Positions 45,567 through 52,780 of a DNA stretch of 64,000 nt are shown one piece after another (the first letter of the stretch is position 1; each line of letters begins with the position of its first letter). This DNA comes from Chitinophaga agrisoli. GTDB lineage: Bacteria > Bacteroidota > Bacteroidia > Chitinophagales > Chitinophagaceae. The DNA lies in assembly GCF_008386695.1 (NCBI RefSeq), contig NZ_VUOC01000001.1:284347-348346 (forward strand), written 5' to 3'. The notes beneath the pieces were generated by a model. The model made no database searches, was not told where the DNA came from, and saw nothing but the letters and a program-made list of their open reading frames with translations. The position numbers and the translations under genes were made by a program.

Positions 45567-46913
45567 TCAGTTTCGAACCGGCCTGACATTGCCGCCCAGC
45601 TCATCCCATTTGATCTTACGGCTAAAGTACATGACGATAGCCAGGATGATGAACAAGCCCAGGCTGCCCATCAGCAGTGCCTGATCTTCTGATTGAATGA
45701 TCACATAAATGAACAGGTAGAGGGTAAATAGGGTACCGCCTACCGCCATGGTAGTGCCCAGCTTCTTAAATACGCTGGCTGCATAGGCGGTTACCAGGCC
45801 CAGGGTAAGGGCTGCTGCGATCAGGTAAGCCACATTAAAACTAAGCTGCTCTGCCAAAGCTATGAGCAGCGTGTAGAAAATGCACAAGGCCACACCGATC
45901 AATATATACTGTAATGGATGAACGGAATGATGATATAACAGCTCTATAAAGTAGAACAGGAGAAAGGTAAGGCCGATGATGAGGATAGCGTACTTCACGG
46001 CGCGGGTGGATTTAAGGTATCCATCCACGGGGAGGAAGAGTTTTACGCCAAAATCCGCGGTATGTATATCGTATTTATTCTCTGTGGTCCAGCTTTGGGG
46101 GAAGCTGCGGTTAGTATGGAGCACCTGCCAGTTGGCGTTGAAGCCATTATCGCTGATGGTGCGTTTGCCGGGCAGGAAGGCCCCGTCGAAGCTGGGATTG
46201 GCCCAGGGAGCGTTCAGGTCTACCTGGGTATACTGCCCTACCGGGGTAAAGTATACCTGGCCGGAGCCTTTGAGCTCCAGGTTGATAGAGAAGCTGCCGC
46301 CGGCGGTGGTATCACCTTCCGCCGCTGACAGGGGTATTTTGGCCACGATGGCGCTCTGGAGCACATCGCCGGGCGGGGTACCGGGGTTAAAAACGTGGGG
46401 CTGGCCGTTCCAGATTACCTGTACCTGGTTACCGATGCCGCGCATATCGCTGATGCCAACGGCCAGATAGGCCTCTTTCCATAACACGCTGGCAGCGGGG
46501 ATGTTGAGCAAAGCAGGATCCGGCGTGGCGAAGGAGCCGGAGAGCTGCAGGCGGGAGTTATACAGGGCCACTTCATAGATGCCGCGCTTGCGTATTTCCG
46601 GAGTCAGCGCACCGTTGACGTTGAGCTTATCCGGCAGGAAAAAGGCCGTTTGGGTGATCAGCTCTCCTTTTGCATTGGCGCGCTGGTAAGGCACTACCAG
46701 TATGGGACCGGTCACTGTTTGCGCGTTGGCCCATTTGGCGCTCACTTCATTGGTGGCATCGTCCTGCATGCGCTGCCTTTCATTGATCAAACCCATGATC
46801 ATGGCGGTTGGGATGAGCAGTACCAGTACCAGGATGCCTATGATGACTGCTTTGATAGCGTAGGCGTGGCGTTGCAGAAAAGAAGGATGTTCGTTATAAT
46901 TTTCCATTACCAT
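45567..46913 (-). CDS. creD: Inner membrane protein CreD
   Basis: The 448-residue CreD homologue has an N-terminal transmembrane helix (about 18-40), a large periplasmic domain (about 45-305) with the phrases GPILVVPY and YEVALYNSRLQLSG, and a C-terminal bundle of about five helices including FYFIELLYHHSVHPLQYILIG. E. coli CreD belongs to the CreBC regulon and affects envelope integrity and colicin tolerance. Here it follows a winged-helix regulator gene rather than creBC, the usual Bacteroidota arrangement. A second ATG at 46907 is possible. A palindrome sits 12 bp upstream. Confidence 0.95.
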   Translation of the reverse strand: MVMENYNEHPSFLQRHAYAIKAVIIGILVLVLLIPTAMIMGLINERQRMQDDATNEVSAKWANAQTVTGPILVVPYQRANAKGELITQTAFFLPDKLNVNGALTPEIRKRGIYEVALYNSRLQLSGSFATPDPALLNIPAASVLWKEAYLAVGISDMRGIGNQVQVIWNGQPHVFNPGTPPGDVLQSAIVAKIPLSAAEGDTTAGGSFSINLELKGSGQVYFTPVGQYTQVDLNAPWANPSFDGAFLPGKRTISDNGFNANWQVLHTNRSFPQSWTTENKYDIHTADFGVKLFLPVDGYLKSTRAVKYAILIIGLTFLLFYFIELLYHHSVHPLQYILIGVALCIFYTLLIALAEQLSFNVAYLIAAALTLGLVTAYAASVFKKLGTTMAVGGTLFTLYLFIYVIIQSEDQALLMGSLGLFIILAIVMYFSRKIKWDELGGNVRPVRN

Positions 46914-46924
46914 AAGTTTAAAGT

Positions 46925-46941
46925 ACTTTGTATTTCAAAGT
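46925..46941 (-). promoter_or_regulatory. Operator palindrome at creD
   Basis: ACTTTGTATTTCAAAGT is an inverted repeat (6-bp arms, 5-nt centre) beginning 12 bp upstream of the creD start. The same motif at the same distance precedes the first gene of the cluster (47937-47953). It is a probable binding site of the winged-helix regulator encoded between them. Confidence 0.7.
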
Positions 46942-46958
46942 GTATAGACAAAAAAATA

Positions 46959-47255
46959 TCAGCGTGTTGATTTGATCATATTTTCCAGGGCGGTGAGATG
47001 GCCTTTGAAGGCTTTTTCGCCGGACTTGGTGATAGAATAGGTGGTATTGGTCTTGCGGCCCACAAAACCTTTGTGCACCTTGATATAGCCGTTTTCCTCC
47101 AGGGTGTTGAGGTGAGAGGCAAGGTTGCCATCTGTAAGCTCCAGCATCTGTTTAAGATCGTTGAAGCTTATTTCCCCATTTACCATGAGTATGCTCATGA
47201 CACCTAGGCGGATGCGGCTATCGAATAATTTATTGAGATTACCTATTGGATTCAT
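46959..47255 (-). CDS. Winged-helix transcriptional regulator
   Basis: This 98-residue MarR/ArsR-like winged helix starts MNPIGNLNKLFDSRIRLGVMS and contains FNDLKQMLELTDGNLASHLNTLEENGYI (recognition helix around GNLASHLNTL) and the wing FVGRKTNTTYSITKSG. There are no metal-binding cysteines or extra sensor domain. This family commonly precedes creD in Bacteroidota. It lies between two genes that each carry the ACTTTG...CAAAGT palindrome and probably represses both promoters. Confidence 0.92.
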   Translation of the reverse strand: MNPIGNLNKLFDSRIRLGVMSILMVNGEISFNDLKQMLELTDGNLASHLNTLEENGYIKVHKGFVGRKTNTTYSITKSGEKAFKGHLTALENMIKSTR

Positions 47256-47285
47256 CTGATCGCCATTTCCATAAAAAAATATGCG

Positions 47286-47927
47286 TTATTGCTCTTTGGC
47301 AGGCCTTTCATACTTCCACCACATTACGAGGCCATATACGATATGGAGGACGCCAAATCCCAGGGTCCAAAAGTAAAGCCCTCTGCGCAAAAAGAAAATA
47401 TTTAATATGCCCAGGGCTATTTCTGCCAGGCCCAGATAACGTATATCGCTCAGGGTATATTTACTTGCGTTTACCAGGGCGAGGCCGTAGAACACCAGGC
47501 AGGAAGGCGCTATAAGGGTAACAAAGTTGTTGAACATGAGACCCAGTATGAAACATCCGCCGGCGACCAGGGGGATACCGAAGTTGACGAGTACTTTGCG
47601 GGAGGTAGCATCCCAGATGGGAACGTTGTTGCGGCGCGCCCTGCGGCGGGTGAAATAATACCCACCGGCAACGGCTACTGCGAGTACGATAGCGCCCAAT
47701 GTGATGAGGTTATAGCGTAACGCGGCGTAGTCCGCATCGCTGTAACTGCCACGGGTATCCCAGGCGATGTAGTAGTCGCTCATCTGGGTAAAGGCCACTG
47801 CGGCGCCGGCGAGGCCGGTAAGGCCGGCCCATACGCCGCTAAGCCCACTGAGGGAGATGAAGCGGCTGCTTCGTTCCATGATACGTTTGATGTCGCTCAG
47901 CGTTTCAAGATGCTGCTGTTCGTTCAT
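47286..47927 (-). CDS. Six-helix membrane protein of the creD cluster
   Basis: The 213-residue protein has about six transmembrane segments and starts with a soluble helix (EQQHLETLSDIKRIMERSSRFISLSG) typical of the membrane proteins that precede winged-helix regulators in Bacteroidota. Function is unknown; it may act as an anti-regulator or sensor, which is inference from gene order. It is the first gene of the cluster, with an operator over its promoter. Confidence 0.85.
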   Translation of the reverse strand: MNEQQHLETLSDIKRIMERSSRFISLSGLSGVWAGLTGLAGAAVAFTQMSDYYIAWDTRGSYSDADYAALRYNLITLGAIVLAVAVAGGYYFTRRRARRNNVPIWDATSRKVLVNFGIPLVAGGCFILGLMFNNFVTLIAPSCLVFYGLALVNASKYTLSDIRYLGLAEIALGILNIFFLRRGLYFWTLGFGVLHIVYGLVMWWKYERPAKEQ

Positions 47928-47936
47928 ATGAAAAGC

Positions 47937-47955
47937 ACTTTGAGATTCAAAGTTA
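47937..47955 (-). promoter_or_regulatory. Operator palindrome overlapping -7 box
   Basis: ACTTTGAGATTCAAAGT (47937-47953) is a perfect 7-bp inverted repeat with a 3-nt centre. Its right half is part of a perfect -7 element on the minus strand, TAACTTTG (47955-47948). Binding would hide the promoter, so a repressor is the natural reading. Confidence 0.75.
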
Positions 47956-48113
47956 CGGAAAGATTTGAGGAATCAAAATAAAATGTGGGGGATTGGAGGC
48001 GGGCGGAGGGGAAGGGATATGCTATGCCAGGCCGGAGGGGGAGATGAGGGATTGAAGCGGATGGGCGGAGGGAAGATGAGGGCGTGCGAAAAGCCGCGCG
48101 AGGAGGTGAAGGG

Positions 48114-48246
48114 ATAGGCTATGCCGGCAGTGTTTCTCTGTGGGGCTGCGCCCGCCGCGGGTGGTTCGTTTGGCAAGTGGCTGCAGGAGCCGCGCCGGCC
48201 AAGGCCCCACCGAGAAACCTGCCGGCAACGCGGTATGCACGTCAGG
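48114..48246. repeat. GC-rich inverted-repeat element, copy 2
   Basis: This is the second copy of the element at 21577-21710, in the same orientation. The outer arms are at 48122-48146 and 48204-48227. The stem position that is C (left) and G (right) in copy 1 is T and A here, so pairing is kept. A fragment resembling its first 20 bp lies at 48011-48032. The rest of the gap 47928-48338 is G-rich sequence plus the 13-bp array; no gene is visible. Confidence 0.85.
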
Positions 48247-48293
48247 CGGGAGGGGGAGGCTGGGTATTGGGAGCGTGACGAGAGCAGTATCCT

Positions 48294-48358
48294 TTTACTT
48301 CATCTCTTTACCTTATCTCTTTACCTTATCTCTTTACTTTATCTCTTTACTTTATTCA
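48294..48358. repeat. 13-bp tandem array running into a coding end
   Basis: Four full 13-bp units (TTTACCTTATCTC and variants) run from 48294 to 48345 and a fifth partial unit to 48358. The last units contain the stop codon and final codons of the aminotransferase gene, so the repeat shapes its C-terminus (KVKR). Confidence 0.88.
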
Positions 48359-49526
48359 ACGCCTCTATTATCAACCCGCAGGCCTCTTTGATCTCTTTTT
48401 CCGTGATGATCAATGGCGGGGCTATACGCAGGCTTTCTGCGGAGAAGAGGAACCAGTCTGTGAGGAGGCCCCTGCTGATGCAGTAGTCTATTACCTGTTT
48501 GTTTACGGGGAAGCTTTCCAGCTCTACGGCCATCATGAGGCCCAGGGAACGGATCTCTTTGATGGCGGGGTGCTGCAGGCAATTGCGGAAGAGCTGCTCC
48601 TTTGCCTTTACGGCGGGGATCAGTTGTTCGTCTAACAAGGCCTGCATACCGGCCAGACCGGCTGCGCAGCTTACGGGATGGCCGCCAAAGGTGGTGATAT
48701 GACCCAGTACGGGGTTGTTGGTGAGGCACCACATGATCTCCTTGTCGGCGATAAAGGCGCCTAAGGGCATACCGCCGCCCAGGGCTTTGCCTAACAGGAG
48801 GATGTCCGGTACTATGCCGAACTGCTCAAAGGCCCAGAGGGTGCCGTTACGTCCCAGGCCACATTGGATCTCGTCCAGGACGAGGAGTGTACCGGTTTGG
48901 GTACATTTCCCGCGCAGGGCCTGGAGCCAGGCTTGTTGTGGTACGCGCACGCCGGCCTCTCCCTGTACGGTTTCTGCTATTACGCAGGCAGTATGGGTGG
49001 TGATATAGTCCAGCGAGGAGAAGTCGTTATAGTCGAGGTGCTGGATATCCGGGAGCAAGGGGCGGTAAGCGTTGCGCCACTCCTCCTGCCCTATGAGGCT
49101 GAGCGCGCCCTGGGTAGAGCCGTGATAGTCGTTTTTGAACGCGATGATGCCCGTTCTGCCGGTATAACGTTTAGCCAGTTTCATGGCGCCCTCTACGGCT
49201 TCTGCGCCAGAATTGGTAAAGTATACGCTATTCAAAGTGGCGGGCAGGTGTTGGGTGAGCAGGCTGGCAAAAGCGACCTGCGGCGATTGTACCAGCTCTC
49301 CATATACCAGCAGGTGCATGTATGACTGCGCCTGTTCCTGTATGGCCTTTACTACTTTTGGATGGCAATGGCCGATGTTGCATACGCTGATGCCTGCGAT
49401 GAGGTCCATCATCCGTTTGCCATCTGCATCCCACATATACATACCCTGGGCTTTGGTTATTTCCAGGGCTAAAGGTGCATCAGAAGTTTGCGCTACATGA
49501 CGTAAAAAAAGCTGCCGGTTGTTCAT
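48339..49526 (-). CDS. Class III aminotransferase
   Basis: This PLP enzyme of the acetylornithine/ornithine aminotransferase group has 395 residues from the chosen ATG (upstream ATGs at 49532 and 49568 are possible). It shows the NSGAEAVEGAMKLAKRYTGR segment, YHGSTQGALSL, VIAETVQGEAGV, the cofactor aspartate in LVLDEIQCGLGRNG and the Schiff-base lysine in LLGKALGGGMPLGA, then TFGGHPVSCAAGLA. The substrate is uncertain: acetylornithine, succinyl-ornithine and lysine or diamine aminotransferases look alike at this level. It stands alone, divergent from the carbonic anhydrase. Confidence 0.92.
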   Translation of the reverse strand: MNNRQLFLRHVAQTSDAPLALEITKAQGMYMWDADGKRMMDLIAGISVCNIGHCHPKVVKAIQEQAQSYMHLLVYGELVQSPQVAFASLLTQHLPATLNSVYFTNSGAEAVEGAMKLAKRYTGRTGIIAFKNDYHGSTQGALSLIGQEEWRNAYRPLLPDIQHLDYNDFSSLDYITTHTACVIAETVQGEAGVRVPQQAWLQALRGKCTQTGTLLVLDEIQCGLGRNGTLWAFEQFGIVPDILLLGKALGGGMPLGAFIADKEIMWCLTNNPVLGHITTFGGHPVSCAAGLAGMQALLDEQLIPAVKAKEQLFRNCLQHPAIKEIRSLGLMMAVELESFPVNKQVIDYCISRGLLTDWFLFSAESLRIAPPLIITEKEIKEACGLIIEALNKVKR

Positions 49527-49549
49527 ATGCATGCGAAGGTAGTAATTGT

Positions 49550-49557
49550 TAACTTTG
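49550..49557 (+). promoter_or_regulatory. Candidate -7 element TAACTTTG
   Basis: A perfect TAnnTTTG box lies 80 nt upstream of the gamma carbonic anhydrase ATG. The -33 region is not convincing. Confidence 0.4.
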
Positions 49558-49604
49558 CCCCGCAGCATTTAGCAGGGTTGGTGGTATGCTGCTATACTAT
49601 CAAC

Positions 49605-49632
49605 GGCTAAAAGCTAATAACTAAAATCTATT
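49605..49632. repeat. 7-bp tandem array (NNCTAAN)
   Basis: Four degenerate heptamers, GGCTAAA, AGCTAAT, AACTAAA and ATCTATT, lie just upstream of the carbonic anhydrase start, in its leader. Confidence 0.5.
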
Positions 49633-49637
49633 TTAAC

Positions 49638-50150
49638 ATGCCCGTTATTTTACCCGTTAAAGGCGTACACCCGGAACTTGGACAAGACTGTTTTATTGCG
49701 CCCAATGCTACTATTGTTGGAGATGTGATCATGGGGGACGGCTGCAGCGTGTGGTTCAACGCGGTAGTGCGGGGCGATGTGAACAGCATCCGTATGGGTA
49801 ATAAAGTGAACGTGCAGGATGGGGCGGTGATCCATTGTACCTATGAGAAGACCAAGACCATCATTGGCGATAATGTATCCATTGGCCATAATGCCATTGT
49901 GCATGGCTGTACGGTGGATGATAATGTGCTGATAGGCATGGGGGCTATTGTGATGGATAATGCCCATATAGGCAGCAACAGCATTATTGCCGCCGGGGCG
50001 GTAGTGCTGGAAGGCACCAAAGTGGAGCCGGGGACCATTTATGCCGGGGTACCCGCCAAAAAGGTAAAAGACATCAGTATGGAGCTGATCAGCGGGGAAA
50101 TTAACCGCATTGCTAACAATTACCTCATGTACGCCGGCTGGTTCAAATGA
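49638..50150 (+). CDS. Gamma carbonic anhydrase family protein
   Basis: This 170-residue left-handed beta-helix protein has hexapeptide repeats from about residue 15 to 140. It has the metal-site residues of the gamma class: the histidine in GAVIHCTYE and the pair in SIGHNAIVHG. The RGDVNSIRMGNKVNVQDGAVIH segment is typical of YrdA/PaaY-type proteins. Many such homologues bind zinc or iron but have modest anhydrase activity. Two mini-lipoprotein genes follow on the same strand. Confidence 0.94.
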   Translation: MPVILPVKGVHPELGQDCFIAPNATIVGDVIMGDGCSVWFNAVVRGDVNSIRMGNKVNVQDGAVIHCTYEKTKTIIGDNVSIGHNAIVHGCTVDDNVLIGMGAIVMDNAHIGSNSIIAAGAVVLEGTKVEPGTIYAGVPAKKVKDISMELISGEINRIANNYLMYAGWFK

Positions 50151-50186
50151 GAATAAATTGTTATATTGCAGCAAATTATCCTCCCT

Positions 50187-50336
50187 ATGAAAAAACTACT
50201 ACTCCTTTTATGGCTTATGGCCATGATCTCCAGTTGTGCTACCCAATACGGCTGCCCTGGTAATAATTTCTACAGTAAGGGCAATAGAAGTGATAATCGT
50301 AAGGCCGTTCGTCAGATGGATAGCCGGGTGTTCTAG
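50187..50336 (+). CDS. Mini-lipoprotein (49 residues)
   Basis: This short frame starts MKKLLLLLWLMAMISSC, a clear lipoprotein signal with Cys17. It is followed by ATQYGCPGNNFYSKGNRSDN and a short basic tail. It lies 36 bp after the carbonic anhydrase gene. The next gene encodes a protein of the same design, and both share C-x-TQ-(x1-2)-GCP after the lipid cysteine. This kind of protein is often missed because of its size. Function unknown. Confidence 0.75.
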   Translation: MKKLLLLLWLMAMISSCATQYGCPGNNFYSKGNRSDNRKAVRQMDSRVF

Positions 50337-50401
50337 CAGTTCATTTGGCCGATCCTTTAGTTCATTTCAATATTGCGTCCGTTCATTGCCCTGCTATTCC
50401 T

Positions 50402-50554
50402 ATGCGTAACTTTATTACTCTGGTGCTGATAGCCGCCTGTATCCTTGTTTTCAGCGCGTGCCGCACACAAAAGACCGGTTGCCCTTCTCCCCGCAAGAAC
50501 TGGGGTGCTGAGAAAGTGCTGGACGAGCTGAATAAACCTAAGAAAAGGGATTAA
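50402..50554 (+). CDS. Mini-lipoprotein (50 residues)
   Basis: The protein begins at the ATG at 50402 (MRNFITLVLIAACILVFSAC, Cys18 in the lipobox) and continues RTQKTGCPSPRKNWGAEKVL. The KNWGAEK-type ending is common among tiny Bacteroidota lipoproteins. It is a relative of the preceding mini-lipoprotein. Its stop codon interlocks with that of the convergent rsgA gene: the two genes overlap by 4 bp at 50551-50554. Confidence 0.75.
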   Translation: MRNFITLVLIAACILVFSACRTQKTGCPSPRKNWGAEKVLDELNKPKKRD

Positions 50555-51480
50555 TATTTTTCGTCTTCCATCGATTCCAGGATGGCTACATAGCTGACAT
50601 AACGCTCTATGTGGATCTCCCCTTCCTCTACGGCCTCCTTTACGGCGCAGCCGGGCTCATTTACATGCAGACAGTTATTGAACTGGCATTCTGTGATATA
50701 GGCCTGCATTTCCAGGAAATAATGTGAGAGCTCTGTTTTGGGAATGTCTATTATGCCTAATTCCCTGATACCCGGAGTATCTATTAATTGGCCCCCATCC
50801 GGCAGATCGAACATTTCTGCAAAAGTGGTGGTATGCATGCCTTTACCGCTCCAGCCACTTACCTCTTTGGTACGCAGCTGCAGGCTGGGCAGCAAGCGGT
50901 TGATCAGGGAAGATTTGCCCACGCCGGAATGGCCGGACATCAGGGTAACCTTATTATGCAGGAGGTCCTGTATGGTGGTGATCCCTTCCTCCTTAGCGGC
51001 AGAGACCAGTAATACCTGGTAGCCGATGCGGGTGTAGAGCTCCTCTACCTCGCGGAAACGGAGGAGGTCTTTTTCTTTTAATACATCTTTTTTATTGAAT
51101 ACCAGGATGGCCGGGATGTGATAGGCCGCTGCGGTGACCAGGAAACGGTCTATAAAGCCCAGGGAGGTGCGCGGCTCCTTAATGGTGCAGATCAGCATGG
51201 CCTGGTCTAGGTTGGCGGCTACAATATGCTTATGCACCCGTTTGTGGGGGGAACTGCGGACGATATAGTTGCGCCGCTCCCCGATCTGTGTGATCATTGC
51301 GGTGCTTCCTTCCGCCTCTTCCGGCACGATCTCTACCATATCGCCTACGGCGATAGGATTGGTGGAGGTGATATCTTCATCCAGCTTAAAAATACCTTTT
51401 ATGCGGGATTGGTATTGTCCCCCATCTGGCGTTTTTACCAGGTACCAGCTGCCGGTAGATTTGTATACGGTTCCTTTCAA
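50551..51480 (-). CDS. rsgA: Small ribosomal subunit biogenesis GTPase RsgA
   Basis: The 309-residue circularly permuted GTPase acts in 30S maturation. An OB-fold (about 1-70) is followed by G motifs in permuted order: NKKDVL (G4), SAAKEEG (G5), GHSGVGKSSLIN (G1) and DTPGIRELG (G3). The C-terminal zinc region CQFNNCLHVNEPGC (C-x4-C-x-H-x5-C) is intact. Its promoter carries a TATCTTTG box at 51513-51506. Confidence 0.97.
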   Translation of the reverse strand: MKGTVYKSTGSWYLVKTPDGGQYQSRIKGIFKLDEDITSTNPIAVGDMVEIVPEEAEGSTAMITQIGERRNYIVRSSPHKRVHKHIVAANLDQAMLICTIKEPRTSLGFIDRFLVTAAAYHIPAILVFNKKDVLKEKDLLRFREVEELYTRIGYQVLLVSAAKEEGITTIQDLLHNKVTLMSGHSGVGKSSLINRLLPSLQLRTKEVSGWSGKGMHTTTFAEMFDLPDGGQLIDTPGIRELGIIDIPKTELSHYFLEMQAYITECQFNNCLHVNEPGCAVKEAVEEGEIHIERYVSYVAILESMEDEKY

Positions 51481-51505
51481 TAGTGACTATTTGTTATTGA
51501 GGACG

Positions 51506-51513
51506 CAAAGATA
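51506..51513 (-). promoter_or_regulatory. rsgA -7 element TATCTTTG
   Basis: A perfect TAnnTTTG box on the minus strand lies 25 nt upstream of the rsgA ATG. Confidence 0.5.
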
Positions 51514-51584
51514 CAATAAACCGGGACGAGTTTGCCGGGGGGATGAGGGTACCGGGCCGGGCGGGGATGTAGGAGGGTTGGATC

Positions 51585-51649
51585 AGTGGCTAGCGCCGGA
51601 TGCGGTTGCCCGCATTCTTCACTAGCCACTAAAAACTAATCACTGGTAT
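51585..51649. repeat. Nested hairpin and 7-bp repeats after batA
   Basis: AGTGGCTAG (51585-51593) pairs with CTAGCCACT (51622-51630), enclosing a second stem GATGCGG/CCGCATT with a TTGC loop. The right arm continues as degenerate heptamers CTAGCCA, CTAAAAA, CTAATCA, CTGGTAT up to 3 bp from the batA stop codon. It may act as the terminator of the Bat operon, although a T tract is lacking. Confidence 0.55.
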
Positions 51650-51651
51650 GT

Positions 51652-52662
51652 TTAAGGCAGGCTCCGGAAAGCGGTGTAGCGCAGTACGGCTTCCAGCAGG
51701 ATGCAGGCCAGGGCCAGCATAGCCAGGGGGAAGAAATGTTCTGCGTAACGCTTGTAGGAGGTGATCTCTACCTTGGTCTTTTCGAGTTTGTCTATTTCGC
51801 CGTAGACATTTTTGAGGCCGGCCGTGTTGGTGGCCCGGAAGTATTTGCCGCCGGTTTCTGCGGAGATCTTTTTCATCAGCGGCTCATCGATCTGCACGTC
51901 CTGCATCTGCATCTGTATGCTGCCATCCGGCATGGTCATGGGGAAAGGCGCCTTACCAATGGTGCCGATGCCGATGGTGTAGACCCTTATCTTGAATGCT
52001 TTGGCTATTTCCAGCGCGGTGAGCGGATCTATCAGACCGGTGTTGTTCACGCCATCTGTGAGCAGGATGATGACCTTACTTTTGGCCTTGCTGCTGCGTA
52101 AACGGTCTACGGCGGTGGCCAGGCCCATACCGATGGCGGTACCATCCTGCAGCATGCCGCTTTTTACCTGCATGATCTGGTTATCGAGCACGGCGTGATC
52201 CGTGGTGATGGGACATTGGGTAAAGCTTTCACCGGAGAAGATCACCAGGCCGATACGGTCGCTGATACGTTTGGCCACGAAATCTACGGCTACGGTCTTG
52301 GCGGCCTCCAGGCGGTTGGGCTGCAGGTCTTCTGCCAGCATACTGCCGGAGATGTCTATACTTAATACGATATCTATGCCTTCGCTGTCAATATTTTCAG
52401 AGGTATTGCTGGTCTGCGGGCGGGCCAGCGCTGTTACCAGGGCGGCATAAGCCAGGATGCGCAGCACCAGTAGTATAGGCCGCAGGCGGGCCTTCCAGGA
52501 TACGGGCAACCCTTTGAGCCCCTGTATGGAAGAGACTTGCAATGCGCCCTGCTGTTTGCGGCCCTGTTTAAAGTACCAGTAGATCATCACCGGTATCAGT
52601 AACAGTAACCAGAAGCACCAGGGATAGGCGAATGTTATATTTTTCCAGATCGACAAATCCAT
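51652..52662 (-). CDS. batA: BatA-like von Willebrand factor A protein
   Basis: The 336-residue aerotolerance-type protein has an N-terminal BatA helix pair (about 13-32 and 58-80), a VWA domain (about 95-290) with the MIDAS motif DISGS at 103-107 and LTDGVN further on, and a C-terminal transmembrane helix (about 310-328). BatA proteins act in envelope stress resistance. It is the last gene of the operon moxR, DUF58, BatD/DUF4381-like, batA; no batB, TPR-containing batC or full batD follows. Confidence 0.92.
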   Translation of the reverse strand: MDLSIWKNITFAYPWCFWLLLLIPVMIYWYFKQGRKQQGALQVSSIQGLKGLPVSWKARLRPILLVLRILAYAALVTALARPQTSNTSENIDSEGIDIVLSIDISGSMLAEDLQPNRLEAAKTVAVDFVAKRISDRIGLVIFSGESFTQCPITTDHAVLDNQIMQVKSGMLQDGTAIGMGLATAVDRLRSSKAKSKVIILLTDGVNNTGLIDPLTALEIAKAFKIRVYTIGIGTIGKAPFPMTMPDGSIQMQMQDVQIDEPLMKKISAETGGKYFRATNTAGLKNVYGEIDKLEKTKVEITSYKRYAEHFFPLAMLALACILLEAVLRYTAFRSLP

Positions 52663-52663
52663 T

Positions 52664-52691
52664 CAATTACGAATTACTATTTACTAATTAC
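52664..52691. repeat. 7-bp tandem array (NAATTAC) upstream of batA
   Basis: Heptamers CAATTAC, GAATTAC, TATTTAC and TAATTAC lie immediately 5' of the batA start codon, inside the operon spacer. The same heptamer family occurs at 10341-10368. Confidence 0.7.
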
Positions 52692-52780
52692 GAATGCCTG
52701 CGGCTATTAACGATACTTACCGTTGAAGCACCTGCGAGGCCGTGGGATGAGCGTAAGGGCCCTGCCACCGGCGGCGTTCA

